NCBI GenBank assembly: GCA_030591795.1
Contig: JAUVAJ010000053.1
Coordinates: 1-8,689 of the forward strand
Source: Desulfuromonadales bacterium
GTDB taxonomy: Bacteria > Desulfobacterota > Desulfuromonadia > Desulfuromonadales > UBA2294
Direction of reading: 5' to 3'
Length of the DNA stretch: 8,689 nt
Of this stretch, positions 1 through 6,378 are shown one piece after another. The notes beneath the pieces are model-generated. The model was not told the origin of the DNA and ran no database searches. It was given only the letters and a program-made list of their open reading frames with translations. The number at the start of each line of letters is the position of its first letter. Within the stretch, counting starts at the first letter, position 1. A program made the position numbers and the translations under genes.

Positions 1-399
1 AAAAAAAGTGCAAACACAGAAAGCGCGACCGGAAAAATTCGTTATCTGTCGCGCAAAAGCGATGCTGGCAAATCGGCCTACACTGATATAATGCAAGCGC
101 CAACAAAAAAGAGCACGCAACTTATCGATCGCTACCCGCCACGGACGCCGGAAGGTAGTCGGGCGGACGTTAAGGCCAAAGGTGTCTGGAAAAACGGTTT
201 CTGGATTATTGAATTTTCCCGCAAATTGCAGACTGGCCACGACGACGACGTACAACTCGCACTGGATAAGGGGCCATATCTGTTTGGCGTATCGGTCTTC
301 AGCCTCTACGGTAACCCGGTCGATAAAAGCGAACCGAACCGAACCGTTACGGCATGGGCAGAATTTCTGAGCCGCTCTACCTTAAATTTGAATAGATAA
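1..399 (+). CDS. Ethylbenzene-dehydrogenase-like haem-binding domain protein, C-terminal part
   Basis: The reading frame is open from base 1 to a TAA at 397-399, so the 5' end lies outside the window and the ATG at 91 is an internal Met. The visible 132 residues resemble the end of the EB_dh family, the haem-b-binding domain of ethylbenzene dehydrogenase gamma subunits and related anaerobic respiratory proteins. The key stretch is GVWKNGFWIIEFSRKLQTG followed by HDDDVQL and GPYLFGVSVF. This fits the strand pattern in which a 'KGVWK-G-W-V-FSR-L-TG' strand pair leads into a 'DVQ' segment and a final hydrophobic strand. In known relatives the domain is periplasmic and works in electron transfer. 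Here the partner domains or subunits are upstream and unseen. A hairpin terminator follows 21 nt after the stop, so this is the last gene of its transcript. The family assignment is from motif memory, without a profile search. Confidence 0.65.
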   Translation, partial: KKSANTESATGKIRYLSRKSDAGKSAYTDIMQAPTKKSTQLIDRYPPRTPEGSRADVKAKGVWKNGFWIIEFSRKLQTGHDDDVQLALDKGPYLFGVSVFSLYGNPVDKSEPNRTVTAWAEFLSRSTLNLNR

Positions 400-420
400 A
401 AAAGCACAACACAAATCAAA

Positions 421-458
421 GCCCCGGTCAGGATAATTCCAGACCGGGGCTGTTTCTT
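421..458 (+). terminator. Intrinsic terminator after the haem-domain gene
   Basis: A 9-bp perfect GC-rich stem, GCCCCGGTC (421-429) and GACCGGGGC (442-450), encloses an inner GGA/TCC stem with a TAAT loop after one A-A mismatch. It is followed on the plus strand by TGTTTCTT, a moderate U-rich tail. The position, just after the stop codon at 399, supports termination of the upstream plus-strand gene. The minus-strand side has only a short T run, so bidirectional use for the convergent operon is possible but weaker. Confidence 0.65.
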
Positions 459-471
459 GAAAAATTAAAAG

Positions 472-590
472 ATTAGATTGTCATTTCGAACAGATGTGAG
501 AAATCTGTTTCTAAAAAAGATCTCTCCCTCCTCTGTGCGCCATAGCTGTAGGCAAAGGCGCATCGCCGAGATGACAAAATATAATCTAAT
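472..590. repeat. Palindromic intergenic repeat, copy A
   Basis: This non-coding element has nested inverted repeats. The outermost are ATTAGATT (472-479) with AATCTAAT (583-590). Inside these, TGTCATTTCG (479-488) pairs imperfectly with CGAGATGACA (567-576). An inner pair is GAGAAATCT (498-506) with AGATCTCTC (518-526). The right half carries TGTGCGCCATAGC (534-546) and GGCAAAGGCG (551-560), both found unchanged in copy B at 7415-7522. The similarity of the two copies in unrelated intergenic spacers, with imperfect terminal inverted repeats and no ORF, points to a dispersed MITE-like or REP-like family. It lies between two convergent transcripts and could also fold in RNA from either one. 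Confidence 0.7.
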
Positions 591-613
591 TGAAATTCTG
601 ACACCTGCTAATT

Positions 614-1165
614 TCACGCATCCCGGTCATCAAGATACAACGCCATAAAGCTGTCGACCAGAATCCCGGCATCCGGGACCTCAACCACCCGGGCAAATTC
701 TTTTAAAAAACCCCGCAGATATACCGGAGCTGGTAAGACGTCAAAACGTTGCCCTTCAATACCCTGCAGTTGAAATGACCCGACTTTGGTCCGTTCGGCA
801 ACGTCATTCAAGCTTAGCCCCCGCGCCTCGCGCATCTGCTGCAGAAACAGTCCTGGCTGCTGTTGCGGATCGGCATCAACACAGATAATCCGGTCAGCTA
901 GCTGATGTTTTTCATCTACAACAATAGTTTTACCTGCTGCTTCTGAGGACGCATGCAGTCGTGATTGCAGAATCTGATCATAAGCATCCTGCAACGACTC
1001 AAGCTTCTCCTGCCGATCGGCATACTCCAGTAGCGAATAGGTTGCCAGCGACTCATCGCTGTAAAGATCACGCAATTCACGAAATGCCCGCTCAACTTCT
1101 CGGATGCTGGCTTCCGGACTCAGCCCAAGACGGTCATAACTCGGCTGTAGCGCCTGTTCATCCAT
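614..1165 (-). CDS. J-domain-like / RodZ-type helix-turn-helix protein
   Basis: This is a 183-residue soluble protein in two parts. Residues ~9-67 look like a J-domain fold (YDRLGLSPEASIREVERAF, then a helix ending DAYDQIL), but the HPD triad that stimulates Hsp70 is absent; the loop reads LYSDES instead. Residues ~104-165 are a HTH_25/RodZ-like DNA- or protein-binding domain: 'LFLQQMREARGLSLNDVAERTKV', then 'PAPVYLRGFLKEFARVV'. In RodZ this type of domain contacts MreB, and in other proteins it binds DNA. No transmembrane segment is seen, unlike RodZ. The ATG at 1163-1165 lies inside the end of the upstream ATPase gene (8-bp overlap, ATGGATGA), so translation is probably coupled. The partnership suggests this protein works with the ATPase, perhaps as a regulator or adaptor. 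The exact function is unknown. Confidence 0.75.
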   Translation of the reverse strand: MDEQALQPSYDRLGLSPEASIREVERAFRELRDLYSDESLATYSLLEYADRQEKLESLQDAYDQILQSRLHASSEAAGKTIVVDEKHQLADRIICVDADPQQQPGLFLQQMREARGLSLNDVAERTKVGSFQLQGIEGQRFDVLPAPVYLRGFLKEFARVVEVPDAGILVDSFMALYLDDRDA

Positions 1166-2117
1166 TGCTCATCTCCGTCGCCAGAGTCATCTGCAATACA
1201 ATTCGCCGCACATCATCAGCAAAGGGACTATTCGGAAACATGTCCAGAACCGGACGGCGCGATTTGAGCGCCATCAACACCCGATCATCGGTTCTGACTA
1301 CACCCGGCACGGTCACCTCTATACCAAAAAAATCCCGACAAGCCAGCGCGATTTTCATGCCAAGCTCGCGATCTTCATTGCGTTGCACCTGATTGACAAT
1401 CAACCGTGGGCTGAAAGGCATCATCGCTTGGGCAATCTGCTCACCGACCGCAGGATCACGACGCTTCAGATCGAGCATCAGATCACGCGGCGAGCGCAGG
1501 CCCCTAATCACCTTCTCATTCAAGGCAGAGTTGACCAGTCGTTCAGCCTTGAGTTGTTTGACGACCTTGCGTAATTTTCGGTAGTAAACCGCTTTGAGGA
1601 AATGATAGGCATTTTCAATCGAGGTCGGGGTCGGCATGACCACCATCAACCCTTCGTGGGCGGCGATAAAAAAATCGAGGACATTAAAGGAACTGCCCGC
1701 GCCGAGATCGATAAAGATATGATCGGCATGCAGAGAAAAAATCTGCCGAATCACTTTCATCTTCTGCAAATAACTCGGATTAGCCATGTCGAGCATCGCC
1801 CGGGCGCCACTGATTAACCAGAGATTGTCGTACGGAGTGCGCAGGAGAATATCCTGCAAGCCGCTCACCTGTTTATTAAACAGGTCACTGAGCGTGTGAC
1901 CAGGGTGAGACATTCCGAGGAAGGTATGCAGGTTAGCCCCGCCGAGGTCGGCATCGATCATGATGCAGCGCTTGCCCTGGCTGGCCAGGGTCATGGCAAT
2001 ACCGGTGCTGATGACCGACTTGCCGACGCCACCCTTACCGCCTCCGATGGCCCAGATTTGCGGCCTGGAGGTCTCTATTTCTGAATCAACCGGCCCTGTC
2101 ATAAGCGTCTCGCGCAT
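1158..2117 (-). CDS. MinD/ParA-family (FlhG-like) P-loop ATPase
   Basis: This 319-residue protein has a deviant Walker A motif, KGGVGKS (residues 28-34, with the signature Lys28). A switch segment IDADLGGANL (54-63) and a Walker B-like HIFIDLGAG (133-141) follow. These mark the SIMIBI-class MinD/ParA/FlhG ATPases, which dimerise on ATP and position or regulate cellular machines. Conserved 'IVNQVQ' and 'PGVVRTDDRVLMALKSRRPV' segments toward the C-terminus resemble FlhG/FleN-like proteins. A basic helical insert (~residues 175-230) is longer than in MinD itself. No flagellar or division genes are nearby, so the target is unknown. The first ATG has a GGAG only 19 nt upstream. The ATG five codons later (2102) has a weak GAG at better spacing, so the start is uncertain by five residues. 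The gene is followed by the J-like/HTH protein in an overlapping operon. Confidence 0.85.
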   Translation of the reverse strand: MRETLMTGPVDSEIETSRPQIWAIGGGKGGVGKSVISTGIAMTLASQGKRCIMIDADLGGANLHTFLGMSHPGHTLSDLFNKQVSGLQDILLRTPYDNLWLISGARAMLDMANPSYLQKMKVIRQIFSLHADHIFIDLGAGSSFNVLDFFIAAHEGLMVVMPTPTSIENAYHFLKAVYYRKLRKVVKQLKAERLVNSALNEKVIRGLRSPRDLMLDLKRRDPAVGEQIAQAMMPFSPRLIVNQVQRNEDRELGMKIALACRDFFGIEVTVPGVVRTDDRVLMALKSRRPVLDMFPNSPFADDVRRIVLQMTLATEMSNG

Positions 2118-2177
2118 TAGAAATCGGCTACGGCAGCTCCTGCAAACCGCAGGTTACATTTAGAACAGAATCATCAA

Positions 2178-2206
2178 AAAATAAAAAATCGTGCACCCTT
2201 TGTCTA
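2178..2206 (-). promoter_or_regulatory. Putative sigma70-type promoter for the ATPase/HTH operon
   Basis: On the minus strand TAGACA (2206-2201, 5 of 6 to the -35 consensus) is separated by 17 nt from TATTTT (2183-2178, 4 of 6 to the -10) in an AT-rich stretch. The start site would be near 2171, leaving a leader of about 54 nt that contains a small inverted repeat (CCTGCAAACCGCAGG, 2139-2153). The placement is sensible, but the match is by eye only. A perfect TTGACA at 2227-2222 has no -10 at correct spacing. Confidence 0.35.
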
Positions 2207-2237
2207 ATAAATTCAGGAAGATGTCAAGGTTCACACC

Positions 2238-3596
2238 TCATTCTCGCCAACCAAAAGTGCGGCGAAACTGCAGTACGGCCATCAACACTGCACCGGCGGC
2301 AGCTACAAACAGACCGCTGTAGGCCACGCCGGGACCGTATTCTGCGACCGGCAAAAATCTATCCAGCTGATCAAGCAGAATGCCAACAAAAGAAGTACCA
2401 AAGGCGCCGGCAGTGAAAAAAACCAGGTTGTACAGTCCCATGCCGACCCCGGCCTGCTCCGGCGACAGGGTCATTGAAATCGTCTTGGCCAACGCCGACT
2501 GGACAAAGGCAAAACCGGTGTAGCAAATCATCAGTAAAAGAAGAATAGGCAACACGCCGATTGACAGCAGCCCGGCCATAAGCAGGTAACCGAGCAGTAG
2601 CAGACCAAACCCGGCATGCACAATAGGCACACTCCCCCAACGGTCGGCAAGGCGACCACCTACTACCCCGAGTATAGCTGCAGTCAAGGCACCGGGGAAA
2701 ATGACCAGCCCGATCTTGGCGGTTGAAACAGTATGCACTTCGCGCAATAGCAATGGGACAGCGAAGAAGTAGCCGAACACGGTACTGACACCGAGAAAAG
2801 TACTGATCAACCCCTGACGAAAGCGTCGATTCTGCAACAGCTCCGGGCTCACAAACGGGTTGTCAATCCGGCGGATATGCCAATTAAAAATAGCCAGCAG
2901 GAAAAGCGATAAGGGCAAAGCAAACCAGAGCCCCCGGGTCACGAACAGTAACAGGCAGGTCACCCCGACGCCGAGCAATAAGCCACCCAATAAATCAAAA
3001 TGTTCATCACGCGTCGGCTCCTGCGGCAGCAGTTTGCGTGCGGCATAAATAGCAAACAGGGTAGCCAGAGAGATCAGAAACAGATAGCGCCAGTGCCAGT
3101 GACCGGCTATATAACCACCGACGACCGGCCCGACACCGGCTGCAAACGCAACGGTTGAAGCGACCGCTCCAAGCACCCGCCCGCGTCCACTGGCCGGAAA
3201 GTAGCGCGTCGCCACCAACATCGCCATCGCCGGAATTGCCCCGCCACCGCTCGCTTGCACCAGACGGCCGAGCAACAGTTGAACATAATTGTCGGTAAAA
3301 TAACCGAGCAGAGCGCCGATATTAAACAGAACCAGGCCGATGGTCAGCAACCGCCGGATTGGATAAATGTCAGCCAACTTGCCGTAGGTCACCGCAGCCA
3401 GGGCAAATACAATAATATAGCCGGTGATAACCCAGCTTACATCCGAAGCGGTCAGACCAAAATCACTGGAGATATCCGGCACCGCGACATTAAACATGGT
3501 GCCGTTCAATACGGAGAAAAAGACAATACTGCAGAGCAGTGCCACAACTCTGATCTGGAAGTGCGTCGTTATTTCAGTTGTCTGCCCTGCAGCCAT
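2238..3596 (-). CDS. MFS drug transporter, DHA2 family (14 TM, Tet(K)/Tet(L)-like)
   Basis: This is a major facilitator protein of about 452 residues with many hydrophobic segments, consistent with the 14-TM DHA2 drug:H+ antiporters. Motif A, GKLADIYPIRRLL (residues ~72-84), follows TM2. The antiporter motif C, GVGPVVGG (~154-161), lies in TM5. The order and wording of conserved blocks (NVAVPDI, SWVITGYI, YGKLAD, GRLVQ, NPFVSPEL, FPGALTA, GVGMGLYN) follow the Tet(K)/Tet(L) branch. However, the Tet-family 'LSEGTG' stretch late in the protein, with its conserved Glu, reads 'TAGAFG' here, so tetracycline export should not be assumed. The start is placed at the ATG at 3596 because GGAG sits 5 nt before it; the longer ATG at 3623 lacks a Shine-Dalgarno sequence. 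The gene is divergent from hyp, and its substrate is unknown. Confidence 0.85.
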   Translation of the reverse strand: MAAGQTTEITTHFQIRVVALLCSIVFFSVLNGTMFNVAVPDISSDFGLTASDVSWVITGYIIVFALAAVTYGKLADIYPIRRLLTIGLVLFNIGALLGYFTDNYVQLLLGRLVQASGGGAIPAMAMLVATRYFPASGRGRVLGAVASTVAFAAGVGPVVGGYIAGHWHWRYLFLISLATLFAIYAARKLLPQEPTRDEHFDLLGGLLLGVGVTCLLLFVTRGLWFALPLSLFLLAIFNWHIRRIDNPFVSPELLQNRRFRQGLISTFLGVSTVFGYFFAVPLLLREVHTVSTAKIGLVIFPGALTAAILGVVGGRLADRWGSVPIVHAGFGLLLLGYLLMAGLLSIGVLPILLLLMICYTGFAFVQSALAKTISMTLSPEQAGVGMGLYNLVFFTAGAFGTSFVGILLDQLDRFLPVAEYGPGVAYSGLFVAAAGAVLMAVLQFRRTFGWRE

Positions 3597-3644
3597 CGGT
3601 TCTCCACAGAAAAAAGCTGACATTGCGCCAGCAAAATCGACACC

Positions 3645-3809
3645 AGCAGCCTGTCTGACTTACCGGACCGAAGCGAAAATTTGAGCGTTTGAGAGCAGAT
3701 TTTAGCTCATTTGCAGCCGCATAGCCATAGCTATGGGGCAAAAAAGAGTTGAGATATGAGCCAATCGATCGAATTTGCAGCCGGTGCATGAAAAGCCCGA
3801 CAGGCCGCT
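3645..3809. repeat. Possible palindromic intergenic element
   Basis: The ends are defined by the inverted pair 3645-3657 and 3798-3809, with nested inverted repeats at 3703-3710/3756-3762 and a central palindrome at 3725-3736. It has no coding potential. Sequence similarity to copies A and B is limited to short CATAGC-type matches, so if this is a repeat it is a different family. Only one copy is in the window, so the call depends on internal symmetry alone. Confidence 0.4.
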
Positions 3810-3855
3810 AGGCGAATCAACCGGGCCGAACAATGTTTTTTACACCGAACGAACC

Positions 3856-3884
3856 TTGATTTGGCCTGTCATTCACCGTATAGT
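3856..3884 (+). promoter_or_regulatory. hypA: Putative sigma70-type promoter of the hyp operon
   Basis: TTGATT (3856-3861) is separated by exactly 17 nt from TATAGT (3879-3884), matching the -35 at 4 of 6 and the -10 at 5 of 6 positions. The predicted start near 3891 would give a leader of about 48 nt before hypA. I see no sigma54 (-24/-12) element and no complete FNR-type TTGAT-N4-ATCAA box here, although anaerobic control of hyp genes is common. Confidence 0.5.
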
Positions 3885-3927
3885 TCATATTCGCTTATCG
3901 GGCTACAACACTCACCGCTCCATAATC

Positions 3928-3941
3928 AGGAGTATGATTTG
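3928..3941 (+). promoter_or_regulatory. hypA: Shine-Dalgarno and TTG start that fix hypA
   Basis: AGGAG (3928-3932), a 6-nt spacer, then TTG (3939-3941). The tempting ATG at 3934-3936 is in another frame and too close to the ribosome-binding site. This decides the HypA N-terminus, where His2 is functionally essential in the family. Confidence 0.85.
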
Positions 3942-4280
3942 CACGAACTCGGCATCACCCAGAGCATTGTCGATATCGCTGAAAAAACCGCGCGTGAGCA
4001 AAAGGCCGAAAAAGTTCTCAGCGTCACGGTCGAAATCGGTGAACTCTCCGGTGTCGTTGCCGAGGCAGTCGAATTCTGTTTTGAGGCCTGTATTCAGCAG
4101 AGTTTTCTCGAAGGGAGTCGACTGATTATCAAGCGAATTCCGGGACTCGGCCGGTGCGATGATTGTGGCGCCGAAGTTAAAATTGACAACATGACCTTCA
4201 CCTGCAGCGACTGCGGCAGTTACGCGCTGCAACGGTTGCAGGGTGAAGAATTGAATATCAAGGAAGTGGAGATCGAATAG
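3939..4280 (+). CDS. hypA: Hydrogenase nickel incorporation protein HypA
   Basis: HypA is the nickel metallochaperone that works with HypB to insert Ni into [NiFe]-hydrogenase large subunits. The 113-residue product begins MHELGITQS, giving the invariant Met1-His2-Glu3 of the nickel site. A structural zinc site is made by two CxxC motifs, Cys73/Cys76 (CDDC) and Cys89/Cys92 (CSDC). The length is normal for the family (about 113-118). The start codon is TTG at 3939: AGGAG (3928-3932) lies 6 nt upstream, and initiation there yields the required MHE N-terminus. A longer reading from TTG 3861 would bury this end under 26 extra residues. An out-of-frame ATG (3934) sits only 1 nt after the Shine-Dalgarno and is unsuitable. 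It is the first gene of the operon, and hypB starts 2 nt after its stop. Confidence 0.95.
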   Translation: MHELGITQSIVDIAEKTAREQKAEKVLSVTVEIGELSGVVAEAVEFCFEACIQQSFLEGSRLIIKRIPGLGRCDDCGAEVKIDNMTFTCSDCGSYALQRLQGEELNIKEVEIE

Positions 4281-4282
4281 CG

Positions 4283-5005
4283 ATGTGTATCGATTGCGGC
4301 TGTGCCGAACCCCATACTCACGACCATAAACATGACCACGATACGGCCAGGACGATAACTGTCGGCGAAAGCCTGTTGGCCAAGAATGATCGTCTGGCGG
4401 CGGTAAATAGAGAGAAGTTCAATTCCTATGGATTGCTGACCCTCAACCTGGTCAGTTCACCCGGCTCCGGGAAAACTACTCTTCTCGAAAAAACTCTGAC
4501 TGATCTCAAGGGCCAGTTCGGTTTCGCCGTCCTCGAAGGCGACCAGCAGACTGCCAACGATGCCGAGCGGATTGCCGCCACCGGCGTTCCGGTGCACCAG
4601 ATCAACACCGGCGCCGGCTGCCATCTCGATGCACACATGGTCGGCCACGGCGTTGAGCATTTCGACCTTGAAAAAGCCGATATTCTGATGATCGAGAATG
4701 TCGGCAACCTGGTCTGTCCCGCCGCGTTCGACCTTGGCGAAGACCTGAAAGTCGCGGTGCTGTCGACAACTGAAGGCGAAGACAAACCGGCCAAATATCC
4801 GCAGATGTTCCGGGCGGCGCAGTTGATGATCATCAACAAGATCGACCTGTTGCCATACCTCGATTTCGACATGAAAAAATGTCGGGAGTACGCGCTGCAA
4901 GTCAACCCGGAGTTGACCATCATGGAGCTCTCCTGCCGTAGCGGCGAAGGGATCAATGCCTGGTACGACTGGCTAAAAACTACACTCACTGAAAAAAAAC
5001 AGTAG
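4283..5005 (+). CDS. hypB: Hydrogenase nickel incorporation GTPase HypB
   Basis: HypB is a SIMIBI-class GTPase that hands nickel over with HypA during [NiFe]-hydrogenase maturation. The 240-residue product starts MCIDCGC, the N-terminal CxxCGC high-affinity nickel motif. A short His-rich stretch follows (His11, 13, 15, 17, 19), suited to nickel binding or storage. The P-loop is SPGSGKTT (residues 59-66). EGDQQT (85-90) and ENVGNLVCP (138-146) are the family switch regions. Cys113-His114 and Cys145 correspond to the metal site at the G-domain dimer interface. NKID (185-188) is the guanine-specificity motif. All key residues are present, so the protein should be functional. It lies 2 nt after hypA and 15 nt before hypC. 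Confidence 0.96.
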   Translation: MCIDCGCAEPHTHDHKHDHDTARTITVGESLLAKNDRLAAVNREKFNSYGLLTLNLVSSPGSGKTTLLEKTLTDLKGQFGFAVLEGDQQTANDAERIAATGVPVHQINTGAGCHLDAHMVGHGVEHFDLEKADILMIENVGNLVCPAAFDLGEDLKVAVLSTTEGEDKPAKYPQMFRAAQLMIINKIDLLPYLDFDMKKCREYALQVNPELTIMELSCRSGEGINAWYDWLKTTLTEKKQ

Positions 5006-5020
5006 AACAAGGAGCTGAAT

Positions 5021-5251
5021 ATGTGTCTTGGTGTCCCGATGCTGGTCAAGAGCATTGAAAATGATATGGCGCTGTGTGAAATCGACGGCGTACAGCGTGA
5101 AGCGAGCCTGATGATGATCGACGGCGTTGCAGTCGGTGATTTTGTATTGATTCATGCCGGATTCGCCATCGAACGAATCGATGAAGACGAGGCGCAGCTG
5201 ACCCTGGATGCACTCCGCTCAGCCCTCGACCAGGGGCTGGTACCGGAATGA
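5021..5251 (+). CDS. hypC: Hydrogenase maturation chaperone HypC
   Basis: This is a HypC/HybG/HupF-family chaperone. With HypD it carries the iron bearing CN and CO ligands and then binds the hydrogenase large-subunit precursor. The 76-residue product begins MCLGVPM, with the essential Cys2 exposed after Met removal. It continues as a small beta-barrel ending in the typical 'VGDFVLIHAGFAIERIDEDEA' segment. The length is as expected for the family (about 75-95). AAGGAG (5009-5014) lies 6 nt before the ATG. Its end overlaps hypD by 4 bp (ATGA, 5248-5251), consistent with coupled, near-equimolar synthesis of the HypC-HypD pair. Confidence 0.95.
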   Translation: MCLGVPMLVKSIENDMALCEIDGVQREASLMMIDGVAVGDFVLIHAGFAIERIDEDEAQLTLDALRSALDQGLVPE

Positions 5252-6339
5252 AACTGTCATCCGATTTCCGCGATCCGGAGCTGGCCCGTGGACAACTTGA
5301 CGCCATCGCCCGAACGGTTGCCAATTACGACGGCACAATGACCCTGATGGAGGTCTGTGGCACTCACACCATGGCGATCTACCAGCACGGTATCCGTTCC
5401 CTGCTGCCGCCGCAGGTCCGCCTGATATCAGGTCCTGGCTGTCCGGTCTGTGTCACGCCGGTCGGTTTTGTCGACCACGCTGTCGCCCTGGCCCGCAGGC
5501 CACAGACGGTAATCGCCACCTTCGGCGACATGGTCCGGGTTCCCGGCTCATCCAGCAGTCTGCAACATGAACAAGCGACCGGCGCCCGGATTCAGATCGT
5601 CTATTCACCGCTCGATGCAGTAGCTTTTGCCGAGAAACACCCGGAGCTTGAGGTCGTCTTTCTCGGTGTCGGTTTCGAAACCACTACGCCGACCATCGCC
5701 GGAGCAGTCGTGACCGCTACTCAAAAAGGGTTAAAAAATTTCTCGGTCCTCTGCAGCCACAAAACCATGCCGGGACCGATGGCGGCGTTGGCCGGAGATC
5801 CGGAACTACAGGTCGATGGTTATCTTTGCCCGGCCCATGTCAGCGCCATCATCGGCGCCGATGCCTACAGACCGCTGGTTGACGCCTACAACGTACCGTG
5901 TGTCGTCACCGGCTTTGAACCCCTCGATGTCCTGCAGGGGATCCATATGCTAGCCAGGCAGATCATCGCCAAAGAGGCGAAGGTCGAAACCCAGTACAGT
6001 CGCGTAGTCCGCCCTCAGGGGAACCCAAAAGCACTCGCCCTGTTGCATCAAGTTTTCGAGCCATGCGATGCCCGCTGGCGCGGTATCGGCGATATCCCGG
6101 ACAGCGGTCTGCAGCTGCGCCCCGAGTACTCAGCCTTCGATGCAGCCAGGAAACTGCCAATCGATATAGAACCGGCCAAAGAACATGCCGGCTGCCTCTG
6201 TGGCGAGATTCTAAAAGGTAAAGTCAGTCCAACTGACTGCCCGCTGTTCCGCACCGTCTGCACCCCGGAAGAACCGGTCGGTGCCTGTATGGTTTCGAGC
6301 GAGGGGACCTGCGCGGCTGAATACAAGTATGGTTCTTGA
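5248..6339 (+). CDS. hypD: Hydrogenase maturation iron-sulfur protein HypD
   Basis: HypD is the [4Fe-4S] scaffold protein on which, together with HypC, the Fe(CN)2CO unit is assembled. The 363-residue product has the family motifs CGTHT (residues 37-41, with the catalytic Cys37), GPGCPVCVTP (62-71, redox pair Cys65/Cys68) and GFETTTPT. The C-terminal part is Cys-rich (Cys316, 318, 331, 338, 347, 355) and includes the iron-sulfur ligands. The length is close to the usual ~370. The ATG overlaps the hypC stop by 4 bp, and hypE follows after 39 nt (9 nt if the upstream ATG of hypE is used). No motif is broken, so the protein appears functional. Confidence 0.96.
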   Translation: MKLSSDFRDPELARGQLDAIARTVANYDGTMTLMEVCGTHTMAIYQHGIRSLLPPQVRLISGPGCPVCVTPVGFVDHAVALARRPQTVIATFGDMVRVPGSSSSLQHEQATGARIQIVYSPLDAVAFAEKHPELEVVFLGVGFETTTPTIAGAVVTATQKGLKNFSVLCSHKTMPGPMAALAGDPELQVDGYLCPAHVSAIIGADAYRPLVDAYNVPCVVTGFEPLDVLQGIHMLARQIIAKEAKVETQYSRVVRPQGNPKALALLHQVFEPCDARWRGIGDIPDSGLQLRPEYSAFDAARKLPIDIEPAKEHAGCLCGEILKGKVSPTDCPLFRTVCTPEEPVGACMVSSEGTCAAEYKYGS

Positions 6340-6378
6340 TTTAGGACTATGCACACAAATGATATTAGGGAGTTAAAG

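Larger units (their letters stand above)
3597..3938. other. Divergent intergenic region (transporter / hyp), rich in inverted repeats
   Basis: No credible gene lies in this 342-bp region. AGCAGCCTGTCTG (3645-3657) and CGACAGGCCGCT (3798-3809) form an imperfect long-range inverted repeat, 11 of 13 matched. Between them are TAGCTCAT (3703-3710) opposite ATGAGCC (3756-3762) and a perfect 12-bp palindrome CCATAGCTATGG (3725-3736). TTTGCAGCCG occurs twice in direct orientation (3710-3719 and 3774-3783). The arrangement suggests a palindromic dispersed element of about 165 bp (3645-3809) lying between the two divergent promoters. The hyp promoter is to the right of it. Confidence 0.5.

Noticed and set aside
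961..2163. Plus-strand ORFs opposite the ATPase and HTH genes
   Set aside because: They are low-complexity antisense shadows with no recognisable protein features. The minus-strand frames carry clear P-loop and HTH motifs.
3597..3623. Nine-residue N-terminal extension of the transporter from ATG 3623
   Set aside because: No Shine-Dalgarno sequence precedes it, whereas ATG 3596 has GGAG at 5-nt spacing.
3856..3884. sigma54 promoter or FNR site upstream of hypA
   Set aside because: TGGC is present near 3862, but no GC element follows at -12 spacing, and TTGAT lacks its ATCAA partner at the right distance.
3861..3938. N-terminal extension of HypA from TTG 3861
   Set aside because: It would begin inside the predicted promoter and displace the essential Met-His-Glu N-terminus. 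The Shine-Dalgarno sequence at 3928-3932 fits the TTG at 3939.
4426..5324. Minus-strand ORFs of up to 209 codons opposite hypB, hypC and hypD
   Set aside because: They run antisense to strongly conserved Hyp proteins, have no motif of their own and span several real gene boundaries.
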